Shown: one piece after another, positions 27,423 through 37,383 of the stretch
Layout: every line of letters begins with the position of its first letter
Position numbering within the stretch: position 1 is the first letter of the stretch
Source of the DNA: Geothrix sp.
GTDB lineage: Bacteria > Acidobacteriota > Holophagae > Holophagales > Holophagaceae
Direction of reading: 5' to 3'
Length of the DNA stretch: 64,000 nt
Assembly: GCF_020622065.1 (NCBI RefSeq)
Contig: NZ_JAHRYQ010000001.1
Location: forward strand, 806,001-870,000
Notes under the pieces: generated by a model
What the model was told of the DNA's origin: nothing
The model's database searches: none
What the model saw: only the letters and a program-made list of their open reading frames with translations
Program-made: the position numbers and the translations under genes

Positions 27423-29843
27423 CTATCGGAGGGAGATGAGGGTCACTCCGGCGCCGCCCTGATTTTGCGGTGCATCCTCGACGCGGGCGATGCCGGGGTG
27501 CCCCCGCAGGGCCTCCCGGACCGCGGCTTTCAATTTTCCGGTGCCGTGGCCGTGGACGATGCGGATGTACCGGCGACCTGCGGCCAGGGCCTCCTCCACG
27601 AAGCGGTAGATCTCGCTGTCCACCTCGTCGCTGGCCCGGCCGATGAGGTTCATTTCCGATTCGATGTCCTGGGCCTCGGCGCGCACCCGGACCCGGCCTG
27701 TGGGCTTCGGCGCGGCCTCCCGGGCCCCGATGGGCTCCAGCTCCCCCAGGCGGCATTCCAGGCGGCGACCCTGGGGCGTCTCCAGCGTGGCCCGGTCGCC
27801 CTTCAGGGTCACCACCCTGCCTTCGACGCCCAGCCCCCGGTGGCGGGCGAAGCCGCCTTCGCGGACTTCCACGGGAGCGGCGCTTCGGGCGGGGTTCCGG
27901 CCGGGTGACAGCTCGGCCTCGGCGAGGCGTGTCAGCTGCTTCACCCGCTCGTGGGCCTCGGTGCCCAGGCGGTCGGCATTGACCTCGGCCGCCTTCTGCC
28001 GCTCCTTCAGCTCGCGCACCAGCCGCTTGCCCTCGTGGTCGAGGAAATCCAGCACCCGCGCAACCTTCTCCTTGGATTCCCGCTGGAAGGTCTCGCGCTC
28101 GAGGCGCAGCTTCTCCTCCCGCTGGCGGAGGATCTCCCGGTCCTTTTCCGCGGCGGCCTGCCCCTGGCGCAGGGTCTCGGCCTCCTCCAGCAGGCGCGAG
28201 CGCTCGGCTTCCAGCTCCCGCAGGAAGTCCCGCCAGTCCTGCTCACGCTTGCCCAGCACCTTGTCGGCGTGCTCCAGCACGGGCCGGGGCAGGCCCAGCT
28301 TGGCGGCGATGGTGAGGGCGCGGCTCTGCCCCGGCTGGCCCACCAGCAGGCGGTAGGTGGGGGCCAGGCGGTCCTCGTCGAACTGGACCGAGGCATTCTG
28401 GAACCGCATGTGGCGCAGGACCCATTGGCTGATCTCGCCCAGGTGGGTGGAGCACAGGATCCAGCAGCGGCGCCGGGACAGGGTCTGGAGGAGGGCGATG
28501 CCCAGGGCGGCGCCTTCCTTGGGATCGGTGCCCGTGCCCAACTCATCCAACAGCACCAGTCCGCCGTCATGGACGCTTTTAAGGATCTCCTTCAAATGCA
28601 ATATATGGCTACTGAAGGTCGAGAGGCTTCCCGTGATGGTCTGGTGGTCGCCGATGTCCGCGTGGAGGCTGGGCAGGGCGGGGAAGCTGGAGCCTTCCCG
28701 GACCGGCACCGCGCAGCCGCTGGCTGCCAGGGCCGAGAGCAGGCCCACGGTCTTGAGGACGACGGTCTTGCCGCCGGTGTTCGAGCCGGAGATGACGAGG
28801 CCCGGCTTCTCCGCCTCCATCACCAGGTTCAGGGGCACCACCGGGTGGGGCAGGGGCTCCAGGCCCATGGCCTCGCGCACGGCGGGCAGCAGCATGGGGT
28901 GGCGGGCCTCCAGGAGGCAGAGGCGGCCCTGCTTCGGATCGGCTTCCAGCTCGGGCAGGCGGCCGTCGCAGAGGACCGCCCAGCGGAGGAGCGCCAGACC
29001 CTGGTCCGCCCGGGCCTGGAGGTCGCGCCAGCGGGTGAAGTCCTCCCGCCGGGTGCGCAGCTCCGCCAGCAGGTCGCGCAGGAAGGCCTGCACGGCCTGG
29101 GCGTAGTCGCGGTCGGCCTCCACGAAGGCGTTGTTGAGGGGCACGGCCTCCATGGGCTCCACGAAGACCGTGGCTCCGCTGCCGCTGCGGTCCAGCACCA
29201 GGCCTGGCACCAGACTCCGCCGCTCCGACCGGACCGGCAGGCAGAAGCGGCCGTTGCGATCGACGACCATGGCCTCGTTGAAGGCATCGGGCGTGGCCCG
29301 CAGCAGTTTCTGGAGCTTGGCCTGCACGGCCTGGAAGGCCTCCTGGCGGCTCCGGTGGAGGCTGGCCAGGGCGGGGATGCGCAGGGGGTCCAGCTGGCCG
29401 TCGGGGTTGAAGCTCTTGGCCAGCCGCTCGGCCACGGGAGCCGGATCCGGCAGCAGGGCGGCCGTCACCTGGAGCCGATCGATGCCGAGGTGGGTGCCCG
29501 GCGGCGCGGGGCGGGACTCGGGCCAGGGCAGGGCGGCCAGGCTTGAGAGCAGCCGGGACAGGGCCTTCAGGCCATCCCGAAGCTGCCGCCAGTGCTCGGG
29601 CAGCAGCCAGCCCGCAGGGTTGAGCAGCTCGTCCAGGGATTCATCCATGGGGAGGATGGGCAGCCGGTCGGGTGAGGCGGTCCAGAGATCCTGAAGCTCC
29701 AGCTGGTACAGCCGCCGCAGCCCCGTGAGCCCATCCCAGGGGTGCATGGCGCCGAGGGCCGCCCGGGCGGGATGCGTGCGCGCACCCGCCTGCACCAGCC
29801 GGATCGCATCGGGGAATTCCAGGGCGTCGAGTTCAGGGTTCAT
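27423..29843 (-). CDS. mutS2: Endonuclease MutS2
   Basis: 806 residues. The MutS-type ATPase domain has Walker [18 protein letters not shown] (about residues 345-360), Walker [21 protein letters not shown] and STHLGEIS. A long charged coiled coil follows (about 500-620). The C-terminal Smr nuclease domain ends the protein, with [18 protein letters not shown] and [11 protein letters not shown]. MutS2 lacks the mismatch-recognition domain. It acts on branched DNA or on collided ribosomes. It is transcribed in the same direction as rpsU but separated from it by a terminator. Confidence 0.94.
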   Translation of the reverse strand: MNPELDALEFPDAIRLVQAGARTHPARAALGAMHPWDGLTGLRRLYQLELQDLWTASPDRLPILPMDESLDELLNPAGWLLPEHWRQLRDGLKALSRLLSSLAALPWPESRPAPPGTHLGIDRLQVTAALLPDPAPVAERLAKSFNPDGQLDPLRIPALASLHRSRQEAFQAVQAKLQKLLRATPDAFNEAMVVDRNGRFCLPVRSERRSLVPGLVLDRSGSGATVFVEPMEAVPLNNAFVEADRDYAQAVQAFLRDLLAELRTRREDFTRWRDLQARADQGLALLRWAVLCDGRLPELEADPKQGRLCLLEARHPMLLPAVREAMGLEPLPHPVVPLNLVMEAEKPGLVISGSNTGGKTVVLKTVGLLSALAASGCAVPVREGSSFPALPSLHADIGDHQTITGSLSTFSSHILHLKEILKSVHDGGLVLLDELGTGTDPKEGAALGIALLQTLSRRRCWILCSTHLGEISQWVLRHMRFQNASVQFDEDRLAPTYRLLVGQPGQSRALTIAAKLGLPRPVLEHADKVLGKREQDWRDFLRELEAERSRLLEEAETLRQGQAAAEKDREILRQREEKLRLERETFQRESKEKVARVLDFLDHEGKRLVRELKERQKAAEVNADRLGTEAHERVKQLTRLAEAELSPGRNPARSAAPVEVREGGFARHRGLGVEGRVVTLKGDRATLETPQGRRLECRLGELEPIGAREAAPKPTGRVRVRAEAQDIESEMNLIGRASDEVDSEIYRFVEEALAAGRRYIRIVHGHGTGKLKAAVREALRGHPGIARVEDAPQNQGGAGVTLISLR

Positions 29844-29885
29844 GGCGGGAGTCTTGAGTCCTCAGTCTTGAGTCTTCAGTAAAAC

Positions 29886-29913
29886 AAAAGGCCCGCTTTC
29901 GCGGGCCTTTTTC
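29886..29913 (-). terminator. Rho-independent terminator after rpsU
   Basis: The hairpin AAAGGCCCGC-TTTC-GCGGGCCTTT has T-rich sequence on both sides, so it can stop transcription in either direction. It separates rpsU from mutS2. Next to it, at 29851-29878, the motif GTCTTGAGTC is repeated in tandem with small changes. Confidence 0.85.
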
Positions 29914-29934
29914 GAGAGGAAGCGAAGCTTCATC

Positions 29935-30141
29935 TCAACCGATCATGCGCCGTTCCTGAGCGAGGCGCTTCAGGGTCTTCTTGCGGGCGGCGAGCATCTT
30001 GCGCTTGCGCTTGGTGCTGGGCTTTTCGTAGTGCTGGCGCTTCTTCAGCTCGCTGAGGATGCCGGACTTTTCGCACTTCCGCTTGAAGCGGCGAAGGGCG
30101 AACTCGAAAGTTTCGTCTTCTTTGACCTTGACCAAAGGCAT
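29935..30141 (-). CDS. rpsU: 30S ribosomal protein bS21
   Basis: 68 residues, with an AGGAGGTG ribosome-binding site directly upstream on the minus strand. [20 protein letters not shown] is the standard S21 start, followed by [14 protein letters not shown] and a lysine/arginine-rich tail. S21 helps base-pair mRNA with the 16S 3' end. The gene is monocistronic, with its own terminator. Confidence 0.95.
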   Translation of the reverse strand: MPLVKVKEDETFEFALRRFKRKCEKSGILSELKKRQHYEKPSTKRKRKMLAARKKTLKRLAQERRMIG

Positions 30142-30287
30142 GTGGATGCACCTCCTTTCCCGTGGATTTCGGGGCGGCGCCAGGGAACGGGGCCGGACCG
30201 AACGAGAAGTGTATCTCAGATTCCGAGTTATGGCGAGGTGGAATCCCTCCCGCTACCCTGGATCCTCACTGCATCTTCTGGATCCCA

Positions 30288-32387
30288 ATGCCCCGTCCCC
30301 TGCTCCTCATCGTGGAAGGCGAGTCCTACCGGACGCCTGGTCTGGTTTCCGCCATGGAGGGGGACGGCTGGGCCGTGCGCTGGGTGGGGGCTGCCGGAGC
30401 GGAGTCCTTCCTGCAGACGGGCCTGGATCCGGACCTGCTCCTGGTGGAGCTGGCTTCGCCAGAGGCCATCGGCCATCGGCTCGTCCAGGTCCTCCGGGAA
30501 CGGCAGCCCACCCTTCCGGTGCTGGCCTGGGTGGGTGAGCAGGCCGCCGAGGCGCGCGGGAAACTCGGCCTCCAGGGTTTCCTGGAGCGATCCGGATCCG
30601 AGGCGGAGATCCTCGCGGCCCTGCGCCACTACCGCCCGGAGGACACCCAGCTCACCACGGACGACATCTTCGGGGACCTCCTGGCCGACCTGGAGCGGGG
30701 GGCGGATGTGGATCCCAGCCCGGGCGTTTCTTCGAGGCCAGCCTCGAGCCCGGTTTCGAGCCTGGAACCCAAGCCGGAACCCCCGGCCGATCCGTTTTCC
30801 CTGTTCGAGGGGGAGGCGGGGCTGCCCCCCGAAGCGGCCGTTGGTCAGGGCTCCCAGCCTCCGCTCAGCGCAGCGGACATCTTCGGCCAGGTGATCGAGG
30901 AGGTGGAGGCCCTTCCTGTGCCCCGGACGCCTCGGGCCGTGCCCCTTCCGGTGGCCGTTCCCGAGCGGGGCAACCTGCCGGTGGCCGCCGTGAAGGTTGC
31001 GGAACCTCTGAAACCCGCCTCGGCGCCGCAGGCTCCGGTCGCACCCCCGCCGGCCCTGACCGAACCGCTGGGGCCTTCCGACTTCACCCTCAGCGGAATC
31101 TCGGGCGTGAACGATCCCTTCGAGTGGGCCGGGGAGGGGGCCGCCGCGCCTCCCGCCGTGGCGCCCGTGGCCCGCCCGGTCGCGAGCGGGACTCCGGAAG
31201 TGCTCGAGGAATATGGGAACTACTTCCTGCTGGAGAAGATCGCCATCGGCGGCATGGCGGAGCTGTTCAAGGCCCAGCAGCGGGGCGTGCAGGGCTTCCA
31301 GAAGATCGTGGCCATCAAGCGGATCCTGCCGCACTTCAGCGACAACGAGGACTTCGTCACGATGTTCATCGACGAGGCCAAGCTGGCGGCCCAGCTGACC
31401 CATCCGAACATCGTCCAGATCTTCGATCTGGGGAAGGCCGGGAGCTCGCACTACATCGCCATGGAATATGTGAACGGCCGGGATCTGCGCACCCTGCTGC
31501 GGAAGGTGCGGGAATACGGGCAGCCCTTCCCGGAGCAGATCGCGGCCTTCGTGGTGATGAAGGTGGCCGCCGCGCTCGACTACGCGCACCGGAAGCGGGG
31601 CTTCGATGACCGTGAGCTCAAGCTGGTCCACCGGGACATCAGCCCGCAGAATGTGATCCTCTCGACCGAAGGCGCCGTGAAGCTGGTGGACTTCGGCATC
31701 GCCAAGGCAGCCAACAAGGCCAGCCATACGGTAGCTGGCGCGCTCAAGGGCAAGCTGCTCTATATGAGCCCCGAGCAGGCCACGGGGCAGCCCCTGGACA
31801 ACCGCTCGGACCTGTATTCGCTGGGCCTCGTGCTCTTCGAGCTGCTCACGGGGGAACGGTGCTTCCAGGCGGATTCCGAGCTGGGCGTGCTGGAGAAGGT
31901 GCGCCTGGGCCGGGTGTCGGACCTGCACGCCCTGAATCCGAATGTGTCCCGGGACATGGTGGCCATCGTGAACCGGGCCCTCCAGAAGAGCGTGGATCAT
32001 CGCTACCCCTCCGCCCGGTTCATGGAGCGGGATCTCCGCGACTACCTCCAGCGCCTGGGGACGCCCATCGCCGAGCACGATGTGGCCGAGTATGTGAACA
32101 CCCTGCTCAACGGAACCCGGGAGCGGCTGGAACACCTGGTGGCCACCCAATTCCCCGTGCCCACCAGCCTCACCAGCGGGGCCTACCGGTCCATGAGCGA
32201 CCACACGGGCACCACGGCCCCGTACGGACGCGCTCCCGCTCCTGCCAGCGAGGCGTCGCCGCAGGAGCCCGCCACAGACTTCCCGGAACCGCCCAAGACG
32301 GCCCTCCGGCCGCGCTGGCTGCTGCCCTTGATTCTGGGGCTGGCCGCGCTCCTGGTGGTCATGCTGGCCATCGCCCGGTGGTCCTGA
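30288..32387 (+). CDS. Serine/threonine protein kinase with receiver-like N-terminal domain
   Basis: 699 residues from the ATG at 30288. Residues 1-115 look like a response-regulator receiver, but the phospho-acceptor Asp position reads DLLLVELASP, with Glu instead of Asp. A long Pro/Ala-rich linker follows (about 120-305). The Hanks-type kinase domain (about 310-590) has IAIGGMAELFKAQ (glycine loop), VAIKRI (Lys), LVHRDISPQNVIL (catalytic loop), KLVDFGIAKA (DFG) and LYMSPEQATG. A C-terminal membrane helix (WLLPLILGLAALLVVMLAIA) anchors it with the kinase in the cytoplasm. The substrates are unknown. Confidence 0.9.
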   Translation: MPRPLLLIVEGESYRTPGLVSAMEGDGWAVRWVGAAGAESFLQTGLDPDLLLVELASPEAIGHRLVQVLRERQPTLPVLAWVGEQAAEARGKLGLQGFLERSGSEAEILAALRHYRPEDTQLTTDDIFGDLLADLERGADVDPSPGVSSRPASSPVSSLEPKPEPPADPFSLFEGEAGLPPEAAVGQGSQPPLSAADIFGQVIEEVEALPVPRTPRAVPLPVAVPERGNLPVAAVKVAEPLKPASAPQAPVAPPPALTEPLGPSDFTLSGISGVNDPFEWAGEGAAAPPAVAPVARPVASGTPEVLEEYGNYFLLEKIAIGGMAELFKAQQRGVQGFQKIVAIKRILPHFSDNEDFVTMFIDEAKLAAQLTHPNIVQIFDLGKAGSSHYIAMEYVNGRDLRTLLRKVREYGQPFPEQIAAFVVMKVAAALDYAHRKRGFDDRELKLVHRDISPQNVILSTEGAVKLVDFGIAKAANKASHTVAGALKGKLLYMSPEQATGQPLDNRSDLYSLGLVLFELLTGERCFQADSELGVLEKVRLGRVSDLHALNPNVSRDMVAIVNRALQKSVDHRYPSARFMERDLRDYLQRLGTPIAEHDVAEYVNTLLNGTRERLEHLVATQFPVPTSLTSGAYRSMSDHTGTTAPYGRAPAPASEASPQEPATDFPEPPKTALRPRWLLPLILGLAALLVVMLAIARWS

Positions 32388-32518
32388 ACCGCTGATCCTC
32401 CGGTCCCGGAGTCTGCTTGGCCGGCCCGCCGCGGGGGCATTGTGATGAACCGCAAGGCGCCAACCGGGGTAGACTCGGGGCTTCCCCCTTGTGTTCCCTT
32501 TTTCCGCCAGGAGTTCCC

Positions 32519-32749
32519 ATGGATCTGAGCCAGGACCAGAAGGCCTTCTACGAGACCACCCGCGAGCGCTGCCGCTCGGAGGTGTCTCAGATCAACAACA
32601 CCATCGCCTCCGAGGTTCAGCGCGTGAAGGATCTGCTCACCAGCCTGAGCAACCGCAAGACCGCCGTGCTGCAGATGTACGGCGCCGCGTGCGAAGTGCT
32701 GGGCGAAGAGAACGACCTCGCCGAAGAGTCCATCGAGATCGAGTTCTAG
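32519..32749 (+). CDS. Small coiled-coil protein of unknown function
   Basis: 76 residues from the ATG at 32519, preceded by CAGGAGTTCCC. The sequence is highly charged and helical, with a heptad-like stretch (SEVSQINNTIASEVQRVKDL), and ends with an acidic tail (EENDLAEESIEIEF). No family recognised. It is a free-standing gene between the kinase and the convergent zinc-ribbon gene; a good ribosome-binding site and normal base composition support it as real. Confidence 0.7.
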   Translation: MDLSQDQKAFYETTRERCRSEVSQINNTIASEVQRVKDLLTSLSNRKTAVLQMYGAACEVLGEENDLAEESIEIEF

Positions 32750-32776
32750 GAATCCGCCGCCGGGCCGACCGGCACG

Positions 32777-33025
32777 CTATCCGTGAATCCGCATCAGCGG
32801 GGCAGCGCATTTCTGGCAGTTGCTCTGGTGAGGCGGATTCTTCTTGCCGCAGTGGCTGCACACGAGGGTGTGGGCCCGCTTGCGGCGCCACATCCTCAGG
32901 TAGAGGAAGCCGAGGATCAGCACCAGCAGTCCACCCTTCTGCCAGGGCTGGAGGAAGACACCCGTGGGGCTTTCCGCCTTGGGCTTGGCGGGCTGTTCTT
33001 CGAGGCTGAGGGTGGGCTGGTTCAT
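32777..33025 (-). CDS. Small membrane protein with C-terminal zinc ribbon
   Basis: 82 residues. One membrane helix (GGLLVLILGFLYLRMW, about residues 31-46) is followed by a basic stretch and a zinc-ribbon of the form CSHCGKKNPPHQSNCQKC, two CXXC-type knuckles. Its ATG overlaps the scpB stop as ATGA, so it is the last gene of the psd-scpB operon. Function unknown; the ribbon probably faces the cytoplasm or binds a partner rather than acting as an enzyme. Confidence 0.8.
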   Translation of the reverse strand: MNQPTLSLEEQPAKPKAESPTGVFLQPWQKGGLLVLILGFLYLRMWRRKRAHTLVCSHCGKKNPPHQSNCQKCAAPLMRIHG

Positions 33026-33690
33026 GGCTCGGCGCTTTCGTCGGAGGAATCGTCTGCCAGCATGCCTTCGCCGAAGAGGCCGTCTTCGGGCAGGGGCGGC
33101 TCCAGGGCGGCCAGGGCCTCGGCCTCGAGGCGGCCCTCGCCGAAGTCCGCCAGCTGCGGCAGATCGTGCAGGCCCTTCAGTCCGAAGTGCAGGAGGAAGG
33201 CCTGGGTGGTGGCGTAGGTCATGGGACGGCCCACCACGGGCTTGCGCCCGGCGGGCGTGATGAGCTGGCGCTCCATGAGGCTCTTCACCTGGTTGGCGCT
33301 GCTGGTGACGCCCCGGATGGCGTTCAGCTCGGTGATGGTGACGGGCTGCCGGTAGGCGATGATCGCCAGCGCCTCGATCTGGGCCGGCGTGAGCTTGCCG
33401 CTGCGGGTGGTGGTCACCAGGCGCGAGACCATTTCCTTGTAGACGGGGCTGGTGGCCATGCGCCAGCCCCCGCCCACTTCCAGCAGGCGCAGTCCGGAGG
33501 CGCCCTGCAGACGCTCCTGAAGCTTCTCGATGCCCTGCTGGAGGGCCCCGTCGCCCAGGCCTGTCAGCTCGCGGAGCCGCGCCAAGTCCAGCACCTCGCC
33601 GGCGGCGGTGAACAGGGCCTCCAGGGCCCCCGGGAGGTCGCCGCCCTCATCCCAGAGCGGATCCTGGTGGAAGATCTCGGAATCGTTCAC
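33022..33690 (-). CDS. scpB: Segregation and condensation protein B
   Basis: 222 residues from a GTG at 33690 that overlaps the psd stop codon (GTGA), which decides the start. Two winged-helix domains are visible. LEALFTAAGEVLDLARLREL opens the first, and the second has the family signature LTPAQIEALAIIAYRQPVT plus RGVTSSANQVKSLMERQLI. ScpB binds ScpA and Smc in the condensin complex for chromosome segregation. The C-terminal tail is acidic. scpA is not in the window, unlike the usual scpA-scpB pairing. Confidence 0.93.
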   Translation of the reverse strand: MNDSEIFHQDPLWDEGGDLPGALEALFTAAGEVLDLARLRELTGLGDGALQQGIEKLQERLQGASGLRLLEVGGGWRMATSPVYKEMVSRLVTTTRSGKLTPAQIEALAIIAYRQPVTITELNAIRGVTSSANQVKSLMERQLITPAGRKPVVGRPMTYATTQAFLLHFGLKGLHDLPQLADFGEGRLEAEALAALEPPLPEDGLFGEGMLADDSSDESAEP

Positions 33691-34619
33691 CGGTAGGCTC
33701 CCAGCCGTTGGCCCATGCGGACGGCCCCCTCGGCGCGCAGCGGGGCCCAATCTCTGGCCCTCGGACCGCCCACGAGCAGCACCACCGTGGAGCCGAATTC
33801 GAAGGTGCCGAGATCCTCGCCGGGGGCGCAGGGCAGCAGGCTCACGGGGAAACCGCCATCCTTGGGCAGGTCGCGGCCCCCGAGCCAGCGCCCGTCGATC
33901 ACGACTCCGCCCACATGCGTGGCGCCCACCAGCACCGCAGCCACCTCCAGGCCCTCGCAGGGGCCGGTCCCCAGGGCGATCCAGGTCGCGCGGCGGTTGC
34001 GCTCATAGAGGCGGGGGACATGGCCCGTGCTGGCGTCGTTCACGGGCCACAGCTCGCCTTCCACATGGCTGACCGCGCTGACGCGGCCCTCCAGCGGCAC
34101 ATGGATGCGGTGGTAGTCCTTCGGCGAGAGATACAGGGTGAGGTAGTGACCGCCCTCGAAGCGCTCGGCACCCCGCTCGTGCTTGAGCAATTCCGCCACG
34201 CGGTAGGGCAGGCCCTTGGCCTGGATGGCGGTACCGGCCTCGATGCGGCCGCTGGCGATGATGCGGGCGTCCACGGGGCTGTTGAGGTAGCCCGGGAGGG
34301 GCCCCTCCTGGGGGCGGAGGCCCGGCCTGAGCCGCCGGGTGAACAGGGCCTGGAGGCTGGGGTAGTCGGCCAGGGGGAACTCGGCCTCGGCGAGGTCGAT
34401 GCCGTAGTGCCGGGCGAAGCGGCCCAGCAGGGGTTCGCGCCAGGCGGCCGGCAGGCGTTTGGCGGCCGCCCAGCCCACCACGCGGGAACCCAGCTTCTTG
34501 GGGTAGAGCCCCAGCAGCCTCAGGGGCAGGGGGCCGGGGGTCCAGATCAGCACATAGAGCGCCCAGACCAGGGCGAGGACGAGCGCGACGCGCGCCGGTG
34601 GGGGCCAAGACAGATGCAT
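33687..34619 (-). CDS. psd: Phosphatidylserine decarboxylase
   Basis: 310 residues. An N-terminal membrane helix (VALVLALVWALYVLIW) is followed by the decarboxylase domain with NSPVDARIIASGRIE, YLSPKDYHRIHVPLEG (catalytic His) and the self-cleavage site FGST near Ser277. Cleavage there makes the pyruvoyl prosthetic group on the small alpha chain. It converts phosphatidylserine to phosphatidylethanolamine at the inner membrane. It is the first gene of the psd-scpB-zinc-ribbon operon. No pss gene is adjacent. Confidence 0.93.
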   Translation of the reverse strand: MHLSWPPPARVALVLALVWALYVLIWTPGPLPLRLLGLYPKKLGSRVVGWAAAKRLPAAWREPLLGRFARHYGIDLAEAEFPLADYPSLQALFTRRLRPGLRPQEGPLPGYLNSPVDARIIASGRIEAGTAIQAKGLPYRVAELLKHERGAERFEGGHYLTLYLSPKDYHRIHVPLEGRVSAVSHVEGELWPVNDASTGHVPRLYERNRRATWIALGTGPCEGLEVAAVLVGATHVGGVVIDGRWLGGRDLPKDGGFPVSLLPCAPGEDLGTFEFGSTVVLLVGGPRARDWAPLRAEGAVRMGQRLGAYR

Positions 34620-34651
34620 CCCACCAGAATAGCCGTCTGTAGAATCGATCG

Positions 34652-35281
34652 ATGGATTGGATCCACCTGAAGCCCGCGGATGGCCGCCTCATGCCCTGGA
34701 AGAATGGTGGGGGCCGGACTCTGGAAATCCTCGTGGACCCCCCTGGCGCTGCGGTGGATTCGGGGTTTGGCTGGCGCCTCAGCACAGCGGAGGTGGCCGT
34801 TTCTGGCCCTTTCTCGGCCTTCCCGGGCCTCGAACGGACCCTGCTGCTCCTGGAGGGAGCCGGATTCACCCTGGACCTGGGGCCCCGGGGGTGGGCCGAG
34901 GTGCGGGATCCCCTGGTCCCCTTCGTGTTCTCCGGCGATTGGCCCGTGTCCGCGAGCCTGGTGGACGGCCCGTGCACCGACTTCAATGTGATGGCGGACC
35001 CCCGCCGGTGCCGGGCGCGCGTCGAGGCCTTCTCCCTGGAGGTTCCCCGCCGACTGGATCTGGGTGCGGCCACGGTGGCGATCTTCGTCGCCCGGGGCAC
35101 GGTATCGGTACCGGCGCTGGGGCTGCACTTGGGCCAGAGGCACACGCTGCGGATCGATGTCGATGTCGATGCCGGAGCCAATGCCAGGGCCGGGGTCGGC
35201 CCCGGAGTCCGGTTATTGGCCCTGGCTCCGGGATTGGGCGGCGCGAGCCTGGTGGTGGTCCGGGTGGATCCGAGGGCCTGA
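34652..35281 (+). CDS. HutD/Ves family protein
   Basis: 209 residues with a two-lobed cupin fold. The family mark MPWKNGGGRTLEILVDPPGA is near the N-terminus (about 14-33), with GFGWRLSTAEVAVSGPFSAF following and DFNVMADPRRC in the second lobe. HutD relatives are often encoded near histidine-use genes and may limit that pathway; no hut gene is visible here, so the role is open. Divergent from psd with a 32-nt gap. Confidence 0.88.
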   Translation: MDWIHLKPADGRLMPWKNGGGRTLEILVDPPGAAVDSGFGWRLSTAEVAVSGPFSAFPGLERTLLLLEGAGFTLDLGPRGWAEVRDPLVPFVFSGDWPVSASLVDGPCTDFNVMADPRRCRARVEAFSLEVPRRLDLGAATVAIFVARGTVSVPALGLHLGQRHTLRIDVDVDAGANARAGVGPGVRLLALAPGLGGASLVVVRVDPRA

Positions 35282-35348
35282 CCCTCAGGGTCTTGACCTG
35301 CCCGGGGGCAGGCCCCACGCTTCAGCACCCACCCCCAGGAGGCCCACC

Positions 35349-36497
35349 ATGAACCGAGGGATTCTTTCCCTGCTGCTGGCATCCGGTCTCGCCCTGCAGG
35401 GTCAGACGCCGCTGAAGATCGGCGTCATCAACTGCGCGACCGGAACCCAGGCCCCCATCGGCGAGTACATGAGCAACGGCTACAAGCTGGCCCTGGAGGA
35501 TCTGCTGAAGAAGGGCATCAAGGTGGAACTGGTGATCGAGGACGACACGGGCAAGCCCCAGGTGTCCATGTCCGCCATGGAGAAGCTCGTCACCCGCGAC
35601 CGCGTGGCGGCGGTGGTGGGCCCGTATAGCTCCGCCTGTGCCAACGCGGTCTCGAAGCTGGCGGAGAAATACAAGGTGCCGCTCCTGGTGCCCGTGGCCT
35701 CGAAAGAGGACATCACGCGCCAGAACCAGAAGTTCGTCTTCCGCCTCAGCGCCACCACCGAGGACTACGCCTCCATCCTCATCTCCATGGCCCAGAAGCT
35801 GGGTCAGCCGAAGACCATGGCGATCCTCAACGAGAACACGGATTTCGGCACCTCGGGCGCCAAGTCGGCGAAGGCCTATGCCGCCCAGGTGGGCATTCAG
35901 GTGGTAGCCGAGGAGGCCTACGCGTCGGGCTCGCCGGACTACCGCTCCACCCTGGCCAAGGTCAAGGGCCTCAAGCCTGACCTGGTCTTCATGGTCTCCT
36001 ATGTGGCCGACGGCATCCTGCTCATGCGGCAGGCGCGGGAGGTGGGCCTCCAGCCCCAGGCCTTCCTCGGCGCGGGGGCGGGGTTCGCCTCCTCCGAGTT
36101 CGCCCGCGAGCAGGCCATTTCGAGCCATGTGTTCTCGAGCACTCAGTGGACGACGGATGTGAGCTGGCCTGGAGCCAAGGATTTCGGCAAGAGGTACAAG
36201 GCCAAGTTCGGCAAGGACGAAGTCCCCTACCATGCCGCGAATGCCTACGCCTCGATGATGGTGATGGCCGAGACCGCCGCGAAGGCGGGGGGCGACCGCG
36301 AGAAGATCCGCACGGCGCTGCGCGACGGCACCTGGAACGGCATCATGGGCCCGGTGCGGTTCGTGGACTACAACGGCTACACGAACCAGAACCGGCACCA
36401 GATGCTGGTGGAGCAGATCCAGAACGGAAAGCACGAAACCGTGTGGCCGCCGGAGTACGGTACGAAGAAACCGGTGTACCCCTTCCGGTGGAAGTAG
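35349..36497 (+). CDS. ABC transporter substrate-binding protein (branched-chain amino acid type)
   Basis: 382 residues. Signal peptide MNRGILSLLLASGLALQG; the mature protein begins PLKIGVINCATGTQAPIGEY, the start of the periplasmic-binding type I fold used by LivK/LivJ. VIEDDTGKPQVSMSAMEKLV and VVGPYSSACANAVSKLAEKY are the ligand-binding hinge motifs. It should bind an amino acid or related ligand in the periplasm. The permease and ATPase genes are not adjacent, so it may use a distant transporter. Confidence 0.9.
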   Translation: MNRGILSLLLASGLALQGQTPLKIGVINCATGTQAPIGEYMSNGYKLALEDLLKKGIKVELVIEDDTGKPQVSMSAMEKLVTRDRVAAVVGPYSSACANAVSKLAEKYKVPLLVPVASKEDITRQNQKFVFRLSATTEDYASILISMAQKLGQPKTMAILNENTDFGTSGAKSAKAYAAQVGIQVVAEEAYASGSPDYRSTLAKVKGLKPDLVFMVSYVADGILLMRQAREVGLQPQAFLGAGAGFASSEFAREQAISSHVFSSTQWTTDVSWPGAKDFGKRYKAKFGKDEVPYHAANAYASMMVMAETAAKAGGDREKIRTALRDGTWNGIMGPVRFVDYNGYTNQNRHQMLVEQIQNGKHETVWPPEYGTKKPVYPFRWK

Positions 36498-36538
36498 CCG
36501 CCTTCTGATTGTCCCCCGGGCCTGTCATCTTGGATGGC

Positions 36539-37327
36539 ATGCACATCGGACACGCATTCACGGTCATGGCGGCGGCCTTCCTCGCCGGAGCCATCAATTC
36601 CATCGCGGGGGGCGGCACGCTCGTGTCATTCCCCGCGCTGCTGGGCATCGGCCTCACGGGCCAGCAGGCGAATGTCACCAGCACCATCGCCCTGTGGCCC
36701 GGCTCCATCGGCGGGTTCTGGGGGCATCGTGAGGACCTGGCCGGGACGAAGGAATTCGCCCTGCGGCTGATGCCGGTCTCGCTCCTCGGCGGCGCGCTCG
36801 GGGCCTGGCTCATGCTGGTGACGCCGCAGAAGCTCTTCGACCAGCTGGTGCCCTGGCTGATCCTGGCGGCCACGGTGCTGCTGGCGGCCAATGATCCGGT
36901 CAACAAGCTGCTGAAGAAGATCGGGGGCCACGACCGGACGGCCGGGTGGTGGATCGGCGCGATGATCTTCCAGTTCATCGTCGGCATCTACGGGGGCTAC
37001 TTCGGCGCCGGCATTGGCATCCTGATGCTCGCGGCCCTGAGCCTGCTGGGGCTCACGGACATCCACCAGATGAACGGCCTGAAGAACCTGCTGGCCCTCT
37101 GCATCAACGGCGTGGCGATCTTCGCGTTCCTGGGGATGGAGTACCTGCGCCACCCCGGCAATGTCCAGTGGGGCATCGTGGGCCTCATGGCCGTCGCCGC
37201 GGGCCTGGGCGGGCTCTTCGGCTCCCACATGGCCCATCGCGTGGGACGCACCACCGTGCGCTTCGGCGTCATCAGCATCGGGTTCGTCCTGACGGCCTGG
37301 TATTTCTACAAGACCTACGCCGCCTGA
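36539..37327 (+). CDS. TSUP family permease (TauE/SafE-like)
   Basis: 262 residues from the ATG at 36539. About eight hydrophobic helices are visible. The first repeat has AGAINSIAGGGTLVSFPALL and the second IVGIYGGYFGAGIGILMLAA, the two family half-repeats. The family exports or imports sulfite, sulfoacetate or other organosulfonates; the substrate is not predictable. It follows the binding-protein gene by 41 nt but probably works alone. Confidence 0.9.
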   Translation: MHIGHAFTVMAAAFLAGAINSIAGGGTLVSFPALLGIGLTGQQANVTSTIALWPGSIGGFWGHREDLAGTKEFALRLMPVSLLGGALGAWLMLVTPQKLFDQLVPWLILAATVLLAANDPVNKLLKKIGGHDRTAGWWIGAMIFQFIVGIYGGYFGAGIGILMLAALSLLGLTDIHQMNGLKNLLALCINGVAIFAFLGMEYLRHPGNVQWGIVGLMAVAAGLGGLFGSHMAHRVGRTTVRFGVISIGFVLTAWYFYKTYAA

Positions 37328-37383
37328 GGCGGCCGGCAGGCCGGGTGTGCTAGGGTGGTGGCCACATCCCCCAAGGAGGCCCC

